A stretch of DNA of 55,721 nucleotides from Methylibium sp. GTDB lineage: Bacteria > Pseudomonadota > Gammaproteobacteria > Burkholderiales > Burkholderiaceae_C. Positions 26,519-34,912 of the stretch are shown here, one piece after another. The DNA lies in assembly GCF_013817345.1 (NCBI RefSeq), contig NZ_JACDCW010000015.1:1-55721 (forward strand), in the 5' to 3' direction. Every line of letters starts with the position of its first letter. Within the stretch, counting starts at the first letter, position 1. The notes under the pieces are model-generated. The model saw only the letters and a list, made by a program, of their open reading frames with translations, did no database searches and was not told the DNA's origin. Position numbers and translations under genes: made by a program.

Positions 26519-27088
26519 ATGACCACGACGACCCGAAGCCATACCGCCATCGGCAGCGATTCCGAAGTGACTGCTGCGGGCAGCCGCGATCACGAAGCGC
26601 CCGTTGTCGGCAGCCGCTATGCCGACGCCGACGCTGCACGCGAAGCGCTGCGGCTGGCGCTGCCGATGATCGAGCCGCTGATGAGCGACGAGACCATCTG
26701 CGGCAGCGGCTTTCTCTACATCGTGATCATGGATCCGGCTCTCGCGCCGGCCGACGCGCGCTTCGAAGCCGCCGTGCTGCTCGAGCATGCTGTCGGCGAT
26801 CGCACGCGCTGGGATGCCGATTACGCCGCTTTCGCCCTTGCCAAGGCGCGCGTGAGCTGGCGCAGCGGCCAGGACAGCCACCGCGTGCAGACGGCGCAGC
26901 CTCAATCCCTGCGCGCGGGCGACAGCCTGCTGTGGGGCAGCGTGTGCCTGGACGGGATCGTCGTGGCGGTCAGCGGGGCTCACCCGTGGTACGACGAGGC
27001 GTTCGCGATGTGCATTGCGGCCAATCTGCGGGCGATTGCAAAGGGGCGGCATGCGCAGGCGCGAGAGGCGGATCGGCTGAGTGCCTGA
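26519..27088 (+). CDS. GlcG/HbpS-like protein (tentative)
   Basis: The 189-residue protein begins 47 bases after the ABC fusion and is probably co-transcribed. After a Thr/Ser-rich disordered start of about 30 residues, the layout recalls the GlcG/HbpS family: a first helix (AREALRLALPMI), a strand (FLYIVIMD), a helix with ALAKARVSWRSG matching the family's EKARTA-type helix, and an end LLWGSVCLDGIVVAVSG followed by a final helix. HbpS proteins bind heme or cobalamin and can partner with two-component systems. I made this assignment by eye and it is weak. No signal peptide is visible. The start was chosen from the ATG after GAAAG. Confidence 0.65.
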   Translation: MTTTTRSHTAIGSDSEVTAAGSRDHEAPVVGSRYADADAAREALRLALPMIEPLMSDETICGSGFLYIVIMDPALAPADARFEAAVLLEHAVGDRTRWDADYAAFALAKARVSWRSGQDSHRVQTAQPQSLRAGDSLLWGSVCLDGIVVAVSGAHPWYDEAFAMCIAANLRAIAKGRHAQAREADRLSA

Positions 27089-27186
27089 GTTCCTTTTCTA
27101 TTGAATTGCGCCCTTCTTTTGAGTCGCTCCGTCTCGCAGAGCGAGAGGGAGGCAACACAACTCCGAGGGGAAAGGCGATACGCCCC

Positions 27187-27202
27187 TGGCACACCGCCTG
27201 CT
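27187..27202 (+). promoter_or_regulatory. Sigma54 -24/-12 promoter for the SDR gene
   Basis: TGGCACACCGCCTGCT has a perfect TGGCAC -24 half, exact GG-N10-GC spacing, and CTGCT at -12 (one base off TTGCT). It is followed by a leader of about 74 bases to the SDR ATG. Confidence 0.65.
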
Positions 27203-27286
27203 CTTTGCGAACCGCTGCTCGGGCAGTTCATCGACCGGCCTGCATCGACACCCCGCATCACCAACCGAATCACAGGGAGCCCACCG

Positions 27287-28084
27287 ATGACACCCACCCC
27301 AGCCCACACCGCGACGGCTACCGCGAACCCGGCCTCGTCCGACGACGGCACTTCGCTGCGCGGCAAGGCGGTGCTCATCACGGGCGGCTCGCGCGGGCTG
27401 GGCGCGGCCATCGCCAAGCTGCTTGGTGAAGAGGGCGCCTGTCCGGTGCTGGCCGACCTGGCTGCGGAGCGCGCCGAGGCGCAGGCCGCCGCGTTGCGCG
27501 AGCAGGGCATCGACGCGGTGGCGATGGCGCTCGACGTGGGCGACGAGAAGCAGTGCGAGCGGGTGGTGGCCGAGGTGCGCGAGCGCTACGGCCGCTTCGA
27601 CGTGCTCGTCAACAACGCCGCCATCGACATCACCGTGCCGATCGCCGAACTGGAGGGCGCCGACTGGGAGCGCGTGGTGCGCACCAACCTGACCGGGCCG
27701 TTCTTCCTCTCCAAGTACGCCGCGGCGGCAATGGGCGATCGCAGCGCCGGCGGGAGCGGCGGGCACATCGTGAACATTGCCTCGACCGCGTCCAAGCGCG
27801 CCTGGCCCAACGCTGCCGCCTACCACGCCACCAAGTGGGGACTGCTCGGCCTGTCGCATGCGCTTCACGCGGAATTGCGCCCGCGCGGCATCAAGGTTTC
27901 GGCCGTCGTGGCTGGCGGCATGCGCACGCCGTTTTTGCTCGACCGTTTCAGCGACATCGATCCCGGCGTGCTGCAAGACCCGGCCAACGTGGCGCGCACC
28001 GTGCGCTTCGTGCTCACGCAGCCCGAGGAAACGGTGATCCCGGAGGTGATGGTGCTGCCCATGCGCGAAAGCTCGTGGCCTTGA
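27287..28084 (+). CDS. Short-chain dehydrogenase/reductase (SDR)
   Basis: The 265-residue classical SDR starts at ATG 27287 with GGGAG nine bases upstream; the longer frame reads through the promoter and is not real. Visible are the cofactor loop TGGSRGLG (about residue 30), NNAA, the catalytic Ser in NIAST, and the YHATK catalytic Tyr-Lys pair. After the active site there is the usual short C-terminal tail. The first 20 residues are low-complexity (Pro/Thr/Ala). The Asp after the second strand (VLADLA) is typical of NAD rather than NADP preference. Substrate unknown. It is driven by its own sigma54-like promoter and is followed by the double kinase. Confidence 0.92.
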   Translation: MTPTPAHTATATANPASSDDGTSLRGKAVLITGGSRGLGAAIAKLLGEEGACPVLADLAAERAEAQAAALREQGIDAVAMALDVGDEKQCERVVAEVRERYGRFDVLVNNAAIDITVPIAELEGADWERVVRTNLTGPFFLSKYAAAAMGDRSAGGSGGHIVNIASTASKRAWPNAAAYHATKWGLLGLSHALHAELRPRGIKVSAVVAGGMRTPFLLDRFSDIDPGVLQDPANVARTVRFVLTQPEETVIPEVMVLPMRESSWP

Positions 28085-28202
28085 ACGGTCGCCGTTTGCG
28101 CTACGTCCGGTAACGCCAACAACCCGAATCGGCGACCTCTTGTTTGCGGGGGGTGGAGGCGCGCGGTATCTTCCGCTTCCCCTCTTCTCCTTCGTGGCCT
28201 GC

Positions 28203-31200
28203 ATGCCGGACCCTGCAGTCGAGTCGGCAAATCCGCATTTCCTGGCTGCGCAGGGCGAGATGGGCGCGTTGATGCGTGCTTTCCGTTGGGAAACGACTCC
28301 GCTCGGCCCGCCGGCGCAGTGGCCGCAGAGCCTGAAGACCGCCGCCGGCATCTGCCTGCATTCGCGCTTCCCGATGTTCATCTGGTGGGGCCCGGCGTTG
28401 ACCGTGCTCTACAACGACGCTTACCGGCCGATCCTCGGTGCCAAGCACCCGTGGGCCCTGGGCCAGAGCGGCGAAGACTGCTGGCGCGAGATCTGGCCGG
28501 TCATCGGCCCGTTGCTTTCCAACGTGCAGCACGGCCAATCCACCTGGTCGGCCGACCAGCTCCTCCTGCTCGAGCGCAACGGCTATCCGGAGGAGTGCTA
28601 CTTCACCTTCTCCTTCAGCCCGATCCACAACGAGTCTGGCGGCATCGGCGGCGTGTTCACGGCGACCACCGAAACGACCGACCGCGTTCTCAACGAGCGC
28701 CGCTTGCGCACCCTGAACGAACTCGCCGATGCGCTGGTGGGCCTGGGCGAGGGCGCCGCGATCTGCCGTGCCGCCGCCGAGGTGCTGGCGCGCAACCCCA
28801 ACGATCTTCCGTTCAGCCTGATCTACGGCCTGGACGCGAGCGCCGTGCGCGCCGACTTCCTGGCCTCGAGCGGCTCACTGCCCGCCGGCAGCGGCGGCGC
28901 CATGCGGCTCGTGCCCGGCGCCGACGACCCGCTCGCGCGGGCGGTGCAGCGAGTGCTGGAAAGCGGTGAAGCGCAAAGCCTCGTACTGCCGGCGGGCGGT
29001 GCAACGGCGAGCGGCGCACGTGCGGTGGTCATCCCGGTGCGCATCGGCCAGCGCGTGCTGCCGGCCGCGCTGCTGGTGGCGGGGCTGAACCCCATGCGCA
29101 CCGATGACGTCGGCTACCGCGGCTTCATCGCGGCCATCGCCAGCCACCTCGGCGCAGCACTCACCAATGCCCAGGCGCACGAGATCGAGCGCCAGCGCGT
29201 GGCGGCGCTGGCCGAGCTCGACCGCGCCAAAACCGACTTCTTCTCCGACATCTCGCACGAGCTGCGCACGCCGCTCGCGCTGATGGTCGGGCCGCTCGAG
29301 CTGCTGCTGCAGGGCCGGGCCGATGGCAGCGAAATGGAGACGCTGCGCATGGCCCACCGCAATGCGCTGCGCTTGCGCGAACTCATCAACCGCCTGCTCG
29401 ACTTTTCCCGCATCGAGGCCGGCGGCATGCAGCCGCGCCTGGAGCCGACCGACCTGGCTGCGGCGACCGCCGAGATTGCCGCGATGTTCCGCTCGGCGAT
29501 CGAAGACGCCGGCCTTCGCTTGGTGATTGATTGCCCGCCCCAGCCGCGCGCGGCCTGGGTGGACCGCACGATGTGGGAGAAGATCGTCGTCAATTTCCTC
29601 TCCAACGCCTACAAGTACACCGAGCACGGCGAGATCGAGGTCCGGTTGCAGCACCAGGACGACTGCGTGGTGCTTCAGGTGCGCGACACGGGCTGCGGCA
29701 TCGCGCCTCGGCATTTGCCGCGCATCTTCGACCGCTTCTACCGCGTGGAGGGCGCACGCGGCCGCACCGACGAAGGCTCGGGCATCGGCCTGGCGCTGGT
29801 CCGGGAGTTGGTGCAGCTACACGACGGCGCCATCGACGTGGCCAGCGAGCCCGGCGAGGGCAGCGTCTTCACCGTTGTGCTGCCGCTCGCCAACGCCGAC
29901 GACGAATTCGGAACGGTGCCGGGCGACGACAACGTGCGGCCCTGGCACGGTTCGGTACACGCCGGACTCGACGAACTGGAGCGCCTGGCGGGCAGTGCTG
30001 CGGCCGTCGCGGGTGCCCAGCTCGATCTGGAGCTGCCCCCGGCCGCGGCGGCGACCTGCGTGCTGGTGGTCGACGACAACGCCGACATGCGTTCTTACGT
30101 GGCCCGCCTGCTGGCGCCGCGCTGGCAGGTGCAGTTCGCCACCGACGCCGTGCAGGCGCTGGCGGCGCTGCGCGAGCGCCCGTTCGATCTCGTCATCAGC
30201 GACGTGTCTTTGCCCGGACAGGACGGCCTGGCGCTGATCCGCTCGCTGCGCGCCGATCCCGAACTGCGCGCGGTGCCGGCGCTGCTTCTGTCGGCCTTCT
30301 CGGGCGAAGAGGCGCGGCTCGACGGCCTGGCCGCAGGTGCCGACGACTATCTGGTCAAGCCGTTCTCGGCGCGCGAGCTGGTGGCGCGGGTCGAGAACCA
30401 GCTCATGCGCGCCAAGCTGCATCAGATCGACGATGCCATCAACCGGCGGCTGAGCCGGGTGTTCCAGCAGGTGCCGGCTGCGGTGGCGCTGCTCGTCGGC
30501 CCGGAGCACCGCTTCGAGTTCGCCAACCCGGCTTACGAAAAACTGGCCGGCCGTCGCGTACCCATCGGGCGCAGGATGGTCGAAGTCTTTCCGGAACTCG
30601 TGGGGCAGGGCATTCTCGAGCTGCTCGACGGCGTGTACCGCAGCGGCGAATCGGTCAGCGGCGACGCGTTGAGGATCGAGTTGCGCGAAGCGGCCAGCGG
30701 CCGGCTCCAGGAGCATTTCTTTGCGTTCGTCTACCAGCCGATGACCGACACCGAAGGCAGCGTGAGCGGCATTGCGGTGGTCGCCTACGACGTGAGCGCG
30801 CTGGTCGGCGCGCGCCGCGCTGCCGAGACAGCCACGCGCACCAAGGACGAGTTCATCGCCATGCTCGGCCACGAGTTGCGCAACCCCCTGGCACCCATCG
30901 TCACGGCCTTGCACCTCATGCGCCTGCAGAGCGGCGACGTGGCTGTGCGCGAGCGCGCCATCATCGAGCGTCAGGTGCAGCACATGGTTGCCCTGATCGA
31001 CGACCTGCTCGACGTGGCGCGCATCACGCGCGGCACGGTGCAGCTCAAGCGCGTGCCGTTGGAGCTATGGGGCGTGGTCGCCAAGGCGGTCGAGACCGCC
31101 AGCCCGTTGATCGAGCAGCGCCGCCACCAGCTCGGCGTGCGCGTGCCGGCCCAGGGCTGCAAGGTGCAGGGCGACGAGGTTCGGCTGGTACAGATCGTCT

Positions 31201-31919
31201 CCAACCTGCTGACCAATGCTGCGAAGTTCACCGACCTCGGCGGCAACATCGAGGTCGAGGTTCGGCGCGTCGGCGAGCGGCTGCATCTGTGTGTCACCGA
31301 CAACGGCGCCGGCATGAGCCGCGAAGAGCTGACCAGCGCCTTCGAGTTGTTCTCGCAGGGACAGCAGAGCCCGGACCGCCCGCACGGCGGCCTCGGTCTG
31401 GGCCTGACCATTGCGCAAAGCCTCGCGCGGCTGCACGACGGTGAATTGCACGCCCACAGCGCGGGCCGCGGGCAGGGCTGCTGCTTCACGCTGGAGTTGC
31501 CGGTGCTGCCGGAGGGCATGCCGACGGCGCCGCCCGTCGAGCGCGCCGCCGCGCCGCACGCCCAAGACGCGCGCTGCGTGCTCGTGGTCGACGACAACAC
31601 CGATGCCGCCGACATGCTCGCCACCCTGCTCGAAGCGTGGGGCCACCGCGCCTGCATTGCACACGACGGGCCACAGGCGCTGCAGCTGCTGCGCGAGGAG
31701 CGCATCGACGTGGCCCTGATCGACATCGGCCTGCCGGTCATGGACGGCCACGAGCTCGCCCGGCTCATCCGCGCCGAGCCGGCCTGGCTGGCGCTGCGCC
31801 TGATCGCACTCACCGGCTACGGACAGGACAGCGACCGCCAGCGCTCGAGCGACGCCGGCTTCGACGCCCACCTGGTCAAGCCGGTCGACGCCGAGCTGTT
31901 GGCGCGGCTGTTGGCGTGA
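28203..31919 (+). CDS. Double-core hybrid histidine kinase (PAS-GAF-HK-REC-PAS-HK-REC)
   Basis: The 1238-residue soluble protein starts at ATG 28203. Order: an N-terminal PAS-like domain (WETTPLGPPAQWPQSLK, the signature of a known PAS subgroup), a GAF-like region, a first HisKA with [10 protein letters not shown] (His about 351), a GHKL ATPase (DTGCGIAP, GSGIGLALV), a receiver (about 620-740: VVDDNADM, SDVSLPGQDG, VKPF), a second PAS (about 755-880), a second HisKA with GHELRNPLAP (His about 890), a second GHKL ATPase (DNGAGMSRE, GGLGLGLTI) and a C-terminal receiver (about 1125-1237: VVDDNTDA, IDIGLPVMDG, VKPVD). Two full kinase cores in one chain suggest an internal phosphorelay. No membrane segments are seen. 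Promoter not identified. Confidence 0.92.
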   Translation: MPDPAVESANPHFLAAQGEMGALMRAFRWETTPLGPPAQWPQSLKTAAGICLHSRFPMFIWWGPALTVLYNDAYRPILGAKHPWALGQSGEDCWREIWPVIGPLLSNVQHGQSTWSADQLLLLERNGYPEECYFTFSFSPIHNESGGIGGVFTATTETTDRVLNERRLRTLNELADALVGLGEGAAICRAAAEVLARNPNDLPFSLIYGLDASAVRADFLASSGSLPAGSGGAMRLVPGADDPLARAVQRVLESGEAQSLVLPAGGATASGARAVVIPVRIGQRVLPAALLVAGLNPMRTDDVGYRGFIAAIASHLGAALTNAQAHEIERQRVAALAELDRAKTDFFSDISHELRTPLALMVGPLELLLQGRADGSEMETLRMAHRNALRLRELINRLLDFSRIEAGGMQPRLEPTDLAAATAEIAAMFRSAIEDAGLRLVIDCPPQPRAAWVDRTMWEKIVVNFLSNAYKYTEHGEIEVRLQHQDDCVVLQVRDTGCGIAPRHLPRIFDRFYRVEGARGRTDEGSGIGLALVRELVQLHDGAIDVASEPGEGSVFTVVLPLANADDEFGTVPGDDNVRPWHGSVHAGLDELERLAGSAAAVAGAQLDLELPPAAAATCVLVVDDNADMRSYVARLLAPRWQVQFATDAVQALAALRERPFDLVISDVSLPGQDGLALIRSLRADPELRAVPALLLSAFSGEEARLDGLAAGADDYLVKPFSARELVARVENQLMRAKLHQIDDAINRRLSRVFQQVPAAVALLVGPEHRFEFANPAYEKLAGRRVPIGRRMVEVFPELVGQGILELLDGVYRSGESVSGDALRIELREAASGRLQEHFFAFVYQPMTDTEGSVSGIAVVAYDVSALVGARRAAETATRTKDEFIAMLGHELRNPLAPIVTALHLMRLQSGDVAVRERAIIERQVQHMVALIDDLLDVARITRGTVQLKRVPLELWGVVAKAVETASPLIEQRRHQLGVRVPAQGCKVQGDEVRLVQIVSNLLTNAAKFTDLGGNIEVEVRRVGERLHLCVTDNGAGMSREELTSAFELFSQGQQSPDRPHGGLGLGLTIAQSLARLHDGELHAHSAGRGQGCCFTLELPVLPEGMPTAPPVERAAAPHAQDARCVLVVDDNTDAADMLATLLEAWGHRACIAHDGPQALQLLREERIDVALIDIGLPVMDGHELARLIRAEPAWLALRLIALTGYGQDSDRQRSSDAGFDAHLVKPVDAELLARLLA

Positions 31920-32006
31920 AAGCAAAGGCGCCGCCCGGCTGTAGCGACGCAAGCGCCGTTCAAGGTGGGCAGCGGGCGCGTCCGCTGGTGCCGACGAGCG
32001 GTGTTC

Positions 32007-33116
32007 CTACGCGGCTGCTGGCTCATCGGCGATGGAATGCACGTGAGCAATATCGGCCAGAGCCGATTCGAATAGATCAGCCGACTTTTCCCATGAGCAT
32101 GCGCTGACCGTGTCGAATGCGGCTTGCGAGACGCGGCGCCACGACGCGTCGGGCAGTTCGAGCAGGCTCGTCGACTCGGCGGCCAGGCCCTCGGCATCGT
32201 CGATTGCCACGCAGGCGCCGTTGATGCCGTTGATCAGCGACTCTTCCGGCCAGCCGGTGCGTGTCGATACCACCGGCGTGCGGCACGCCATCGCCTCCAT
32301 CGCCGTCAGGTTGAAGCCTTCGCTGCGACTGGCGGTAAGCCACACGTCGCAGGCCGCGTAGAGATCGCGAAGTCGGTCCTGCGGGGGATCGAATGCGAAC
32401 TCGATAAAGTGCGGCAAGGCTTGCGCGGATCGGTGATTCCCGAACGACAGCACACGCAGATCCGGCAGGCGCTTGCGGATCAGCTCGATCGCGTGGAGCG
32501 CGACGTCCATGCCCTTGATCGGGACGTTCGAGCAAAGGAAACCGATCGTGGGGCGACTCTGCTTGCTACGCAACGGGGCGAAGAACTGGTCGTGGTCGAC
32601 GCTGTTGGGCACGACGTGCACGGCGGCGTCCTCGTACTCCTCGTGCATGACGCGGGCGAGCCAGCGCGCCACGGCGATCTTGCGCAGCGGCAAGCGGTAA
32701 GTCGCGCGACAGCGCTCCTGCGGCAGCCACGGAAACACCTCGTGGCCCTGCACGAAATACACTTTCTTGCCTTTGGCGGGGGCGAGCGCGGCGACCCACT
32801 CGGCTGTCTCCCACCATGTCGCGATGACGACATCGGCGTCCGGAAGGTCGCCGTCTTGCACGGGCCGCCATTGCTCCAGGATCCGGTGGTCGAGACCTGA
32901 GTCGTCGAGGTGAGATTTGGTGGGCCCGGCCGCGGTCGGTCGGCGCCAAGCGACCAGCTGCCGGAGGCGGGCCTTGAGCGATGCGCGCTTGACTGCCTGC
33001 GGCGGCGAAACCAGCACCACGTCATGCCCGCGTTGTGCAAGCATTCGCGCGTAGATTGCGACGACGCGAATACCGCCACTCATGTTGACTGTGGGCAAGA
33101 CGAAGTTGATCTTCAT
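32007..33116 (-). CDS. Glycosyltransferase family 4 (GT-B fold)
   Basis: The 369-residue protein has the N-terminal LPTVNMSGGIRVV loop typical of GT4 enzymes, a middle VVPNSVDHDQF strand-turn, GFLCSNVPIKGMDVALHA at the start of the donor-binding half, and SRSEGFNLTAMEAMACRTPVV, the E-x7-E donor-sugar motif. It transfers a nucleotide-activated sugar; acceptor unknown. It is convergent with the double kinase and separated from fumC by hairpins, so it is probably a single-gene unit. No other polysaccharide genes are adjacent, so it could be an isolated envelope-modifying enzyme. Confidence 0.92.
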   Translation of the reverse strand: MKINFVLPTVNMSGGIRVVAIYARMLAQRGHDVVLVSPPQAVKRASLKARLRQLVAWRRPTAAGPTKSHLDDSGLDHRILEQWRPVQDGDLPDADVVIATWWETAEWVAALAPAKGKKVYFVQGHEVFPWLPQERCRATYRLPLRKIAVARWLARVMHEEYEDAAVHVVPNSVDHDQFFAPLRSKQSRPTIGFLCSNVPIKGMDVALHAIELIRKRLPDLRVLSFGNHRSAQALPHFIEFAFDPPQDRLRDLYAACDVWLTASRSEGFNLTAMEAMACRTPVVSTRTGWPEESLINGINGACVAIDDAEGLAAESTSLLELPDASWRRVSQAAFDTVSACSWEKSADLFESALADIAHVHSIADEPAAA

Positions 33117-33156
33117 GGTTTTCGGATCTCTGCGCCTTCAAGAAGCGTGGAATGAC

Positions 33157-33177
33157 AAACCCCGCTTTCGGCGGGTC
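33157..33177 (-). terminator. Rho-independent terminator downstream of fumC
   Basis: On the minus strand ACCCGCCGAAAGCGGGGTTTG forms a GC-rich stem with one bulge and a CGAAA-type loop, followed by a short T-rich stretch. It lies about 145 bases after the fumC stop and before the glycosyltransferase start. Confidence 0.7.
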
Positions 33178-33197
33178 GTGCGAGGGTAGACGGCGCT

Positions 33198-33226
33198 GAG
33201 CCTGGACGGATGACCCGTCCAGGCTC
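33198..33226. repeat. Perfect 12-bp hairpin between fumC and the glycosyltransferase
   Basis: GAGCCTGGACGG and CCGTCCAGGCTC pair perfectly around a 5-base ATGAC loop. No T-run follows on either strand, so it is more likely an RNA-stabilising or protein-binding structure than a standard terminator. Confidence 0.65.
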
Positions 33227-33320
33227 AACCGAGCACTACGCCACACTGCGGCAAGCTGGGCTGGCCCAGCAATGCAGTCCCGCGCCGTTCAGAGCAATCG
33301 GGGCGCGGGCAACGGCTGCG

Positions 33321-34721
33321 TCACAGGCCTCCGTGCGTGAGCCGCGCCGAGTCGAGCAGCTCGGCCAGCCGCTCGCGGCCGAGGTCGGTGAGCTCGTCGG
33401 CCACGTCGAGGATCGGTCGGCCTTCGCGGTAGGCGGTCTTGGCGATCTCGGCCGCCTTGGCGTAGCCGACGATGGGGTTGAGCGCTGTCACCAGCACCGG
33501 GTTGCGCGCCAGGCTCTCGTGCATCCGGGCGTCGTTCACGCGAAAGCCGGCGATCGCCTTGTCGGCCAGCGCGCGGCTGCCGTTGGCCAGCAGCACGATG
33601 CTTTCCAGCAGGTTGCGTGCAATGACCGGCAGCATGGTGTTGAGCTCGAAGTTGCCCGACTGCGCAGCGATGGTGACGGTGGTGTCGTTGCCGATGACCT
33701 GGGCCGCGATCATCGCCACCGCTTCCGGAATGACCGGGTTGACCTTGCCGGGCATGATCGACGAGCCCGGCTGCAGCGCCGGCAGTTCGATCTCGCCCAA
33801 GCCGGCGAGCGGGCCCGAGTTCATCCAGCGCAGATCGTTGGCGATCTTCATCAGGCTGACCGCGCAGGTCTTGAGCTGGCCCGAAAGCGATGCGGCCGTG
33901 TCCTGCGCGCCCATCGCGGCAAAGAAGTCGGGCGCGGGCTCGAAGGCCAGGCCGGTGCGTGCGTTCAGCGCCGCGCAGAACAGGGCCGCGAATTCGGGAG
34001 GCGCGTTCACGCCGGTGCCCACCGCCGTGCCGCCCTGCGCCAGGCGCAGCAGCGCGGGCAGTTGCTCGCGCAGCCGGGCGATGTCCGCCTCGATCTGGCT
34101 GGCCCAGCCGCCGAGCACCTGGTCCAGGCGTACCGGCATCGCGTCCATCAGGTGGGTGCGACCGGTCTTGACATGTTCTCGCAGGCCCGGCGCACGCTCG
34201 CGCAGCACGGCGTGCAGACGGTCCAGCGCCGGCAGCAACTCGTGCATGAGCGCCAGCGCGGCGGCGATGTGGATCGCCGAGGGAATGGCGTCGTTGCTGC
34301 TTTGCGCGCGATTGACGTCGTCGTTCGCGCTCACCGGCTTGCCGAGGCGGCGTGCCGCCAGAGTGGCGACGACCTCGTTGGCGTTCATGTGAGAGCTGGT
34401 GCCCGAGCCGGTCTGGAACACGTCGATCGGAAAGTGCGTCATGAAGCCCGCTTTTTCGCCGTCCTCTGCGAGTAGCTGCTCGCAGGACTGCTCGATGGCC
34501 TCGGTGAGTGCTGGCTCCATGCTGTTGCACTGCTGGTTGGCGCGCGCCGCCGCGGCCTTGACGAGCAGCAGCGCCGTGATCAGGCGCCGCGGCATCGGCT
34601 CGCCGCTCAGGCGGAAGTTGTCGATGGCGCGCTGGGTCTGCGCGCCGTAGAGCGCATCGGCGGCAACGCTCACTTCGCCGAGGCTGTCGCGCTCGGTTCG
34701 GACGGGAAGCGGGGAGGTCAT
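33321..34721 (-). CDS. fumC: Class II fumarate hydratase
   Basis: The 466-residue enzyme starts at ATG 34721 with AAAGGA upstream; the longer frame has an improbable Arg-rich N-terminus. Family motifs are GAQTQRAIDNF near the start, QTGSGTSSHMNANEV, the TGRTHLMDA catalytic His segment, and the GSSIMPGKVNP signature with the mobile active-site Ser. It interconverts fumarate and malate in the TCA cycle without an iron-sulfur cluster, so it resists oxidative damage; class II enzymes are often stress-induced. It stands alone on the minus strand, divergent from the diguanylate cyclase. Confidence 0.95.
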   Translation of the reverse strand: MTSPLPVRTERDSLGEVSVAADALYGAQTQRAIDNFRLSGEPMPRRLITALLLVKAAAARANQQCNSMEPALTEAIEQSCEQLLAEDGEKAGFMTHFPIDVFQTGSGTSSHMNANEVVATLAARRLGKPVSANDDVNRAQSSNDAIPSAIHIAAALALMHELLPALDRLHAVLRERAPGLREHVKTGRTHLMDAMPVRLDQVLGGWASQIEADIARLREQLPALLRLAQGGTAVGTGVNAPPEFAALFCAALNARTGLAFEPAPDFFAAMGAQDTAASLSGQLKTCAVSLMKIANDLRWMNSGPLAGLGEIELPALQPGSSIMPGKVNPVIPEAVAMIAAQVIGNDTTVTIAAQSGNFELNTMLPVIARNLLESIVLLANGSRALADKAIAGFRVNDARMHESLARNPVLVTALNPIVGYAKAAEIAKTAYREGRPILDVADELTDLGRERLAELLDSARLTHGGL

Positions 34722-34867
34722 GGCAGGTCCTTTGGTTCGTCGCGGGCAGGTCGTTCGGCGCCAGGGCTCGGGTTGCCTGCAGGCACCCATCTTCGCGCGG
34801 CGCGCGGCTCGGTGTCCGGCTCGCGGCATTCGCCCCGTCGTGCCGCTCTCGACCGCATCCGCTGGCG

Positions 34868-34883
34868 TGGTACACCGCTTGCC
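34868..34883 (+). promoter_or_regulatory. Sigma54 -24/-12 promoter for the diguanylate cyclase
   Basis: TGGTACACCGCTTGCC has exact GG-N10-GC spacing and a TTGCC -12 half. Transcription would begin near 34894, after the first ATG of the frame (34886). This argues for a downstream start codon, such as GTG 34913. Confidence 0.65.
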
Positions 34884-34912
34884 TCATGACGCAATTTAAT
34901 TTGGGGGACGGC

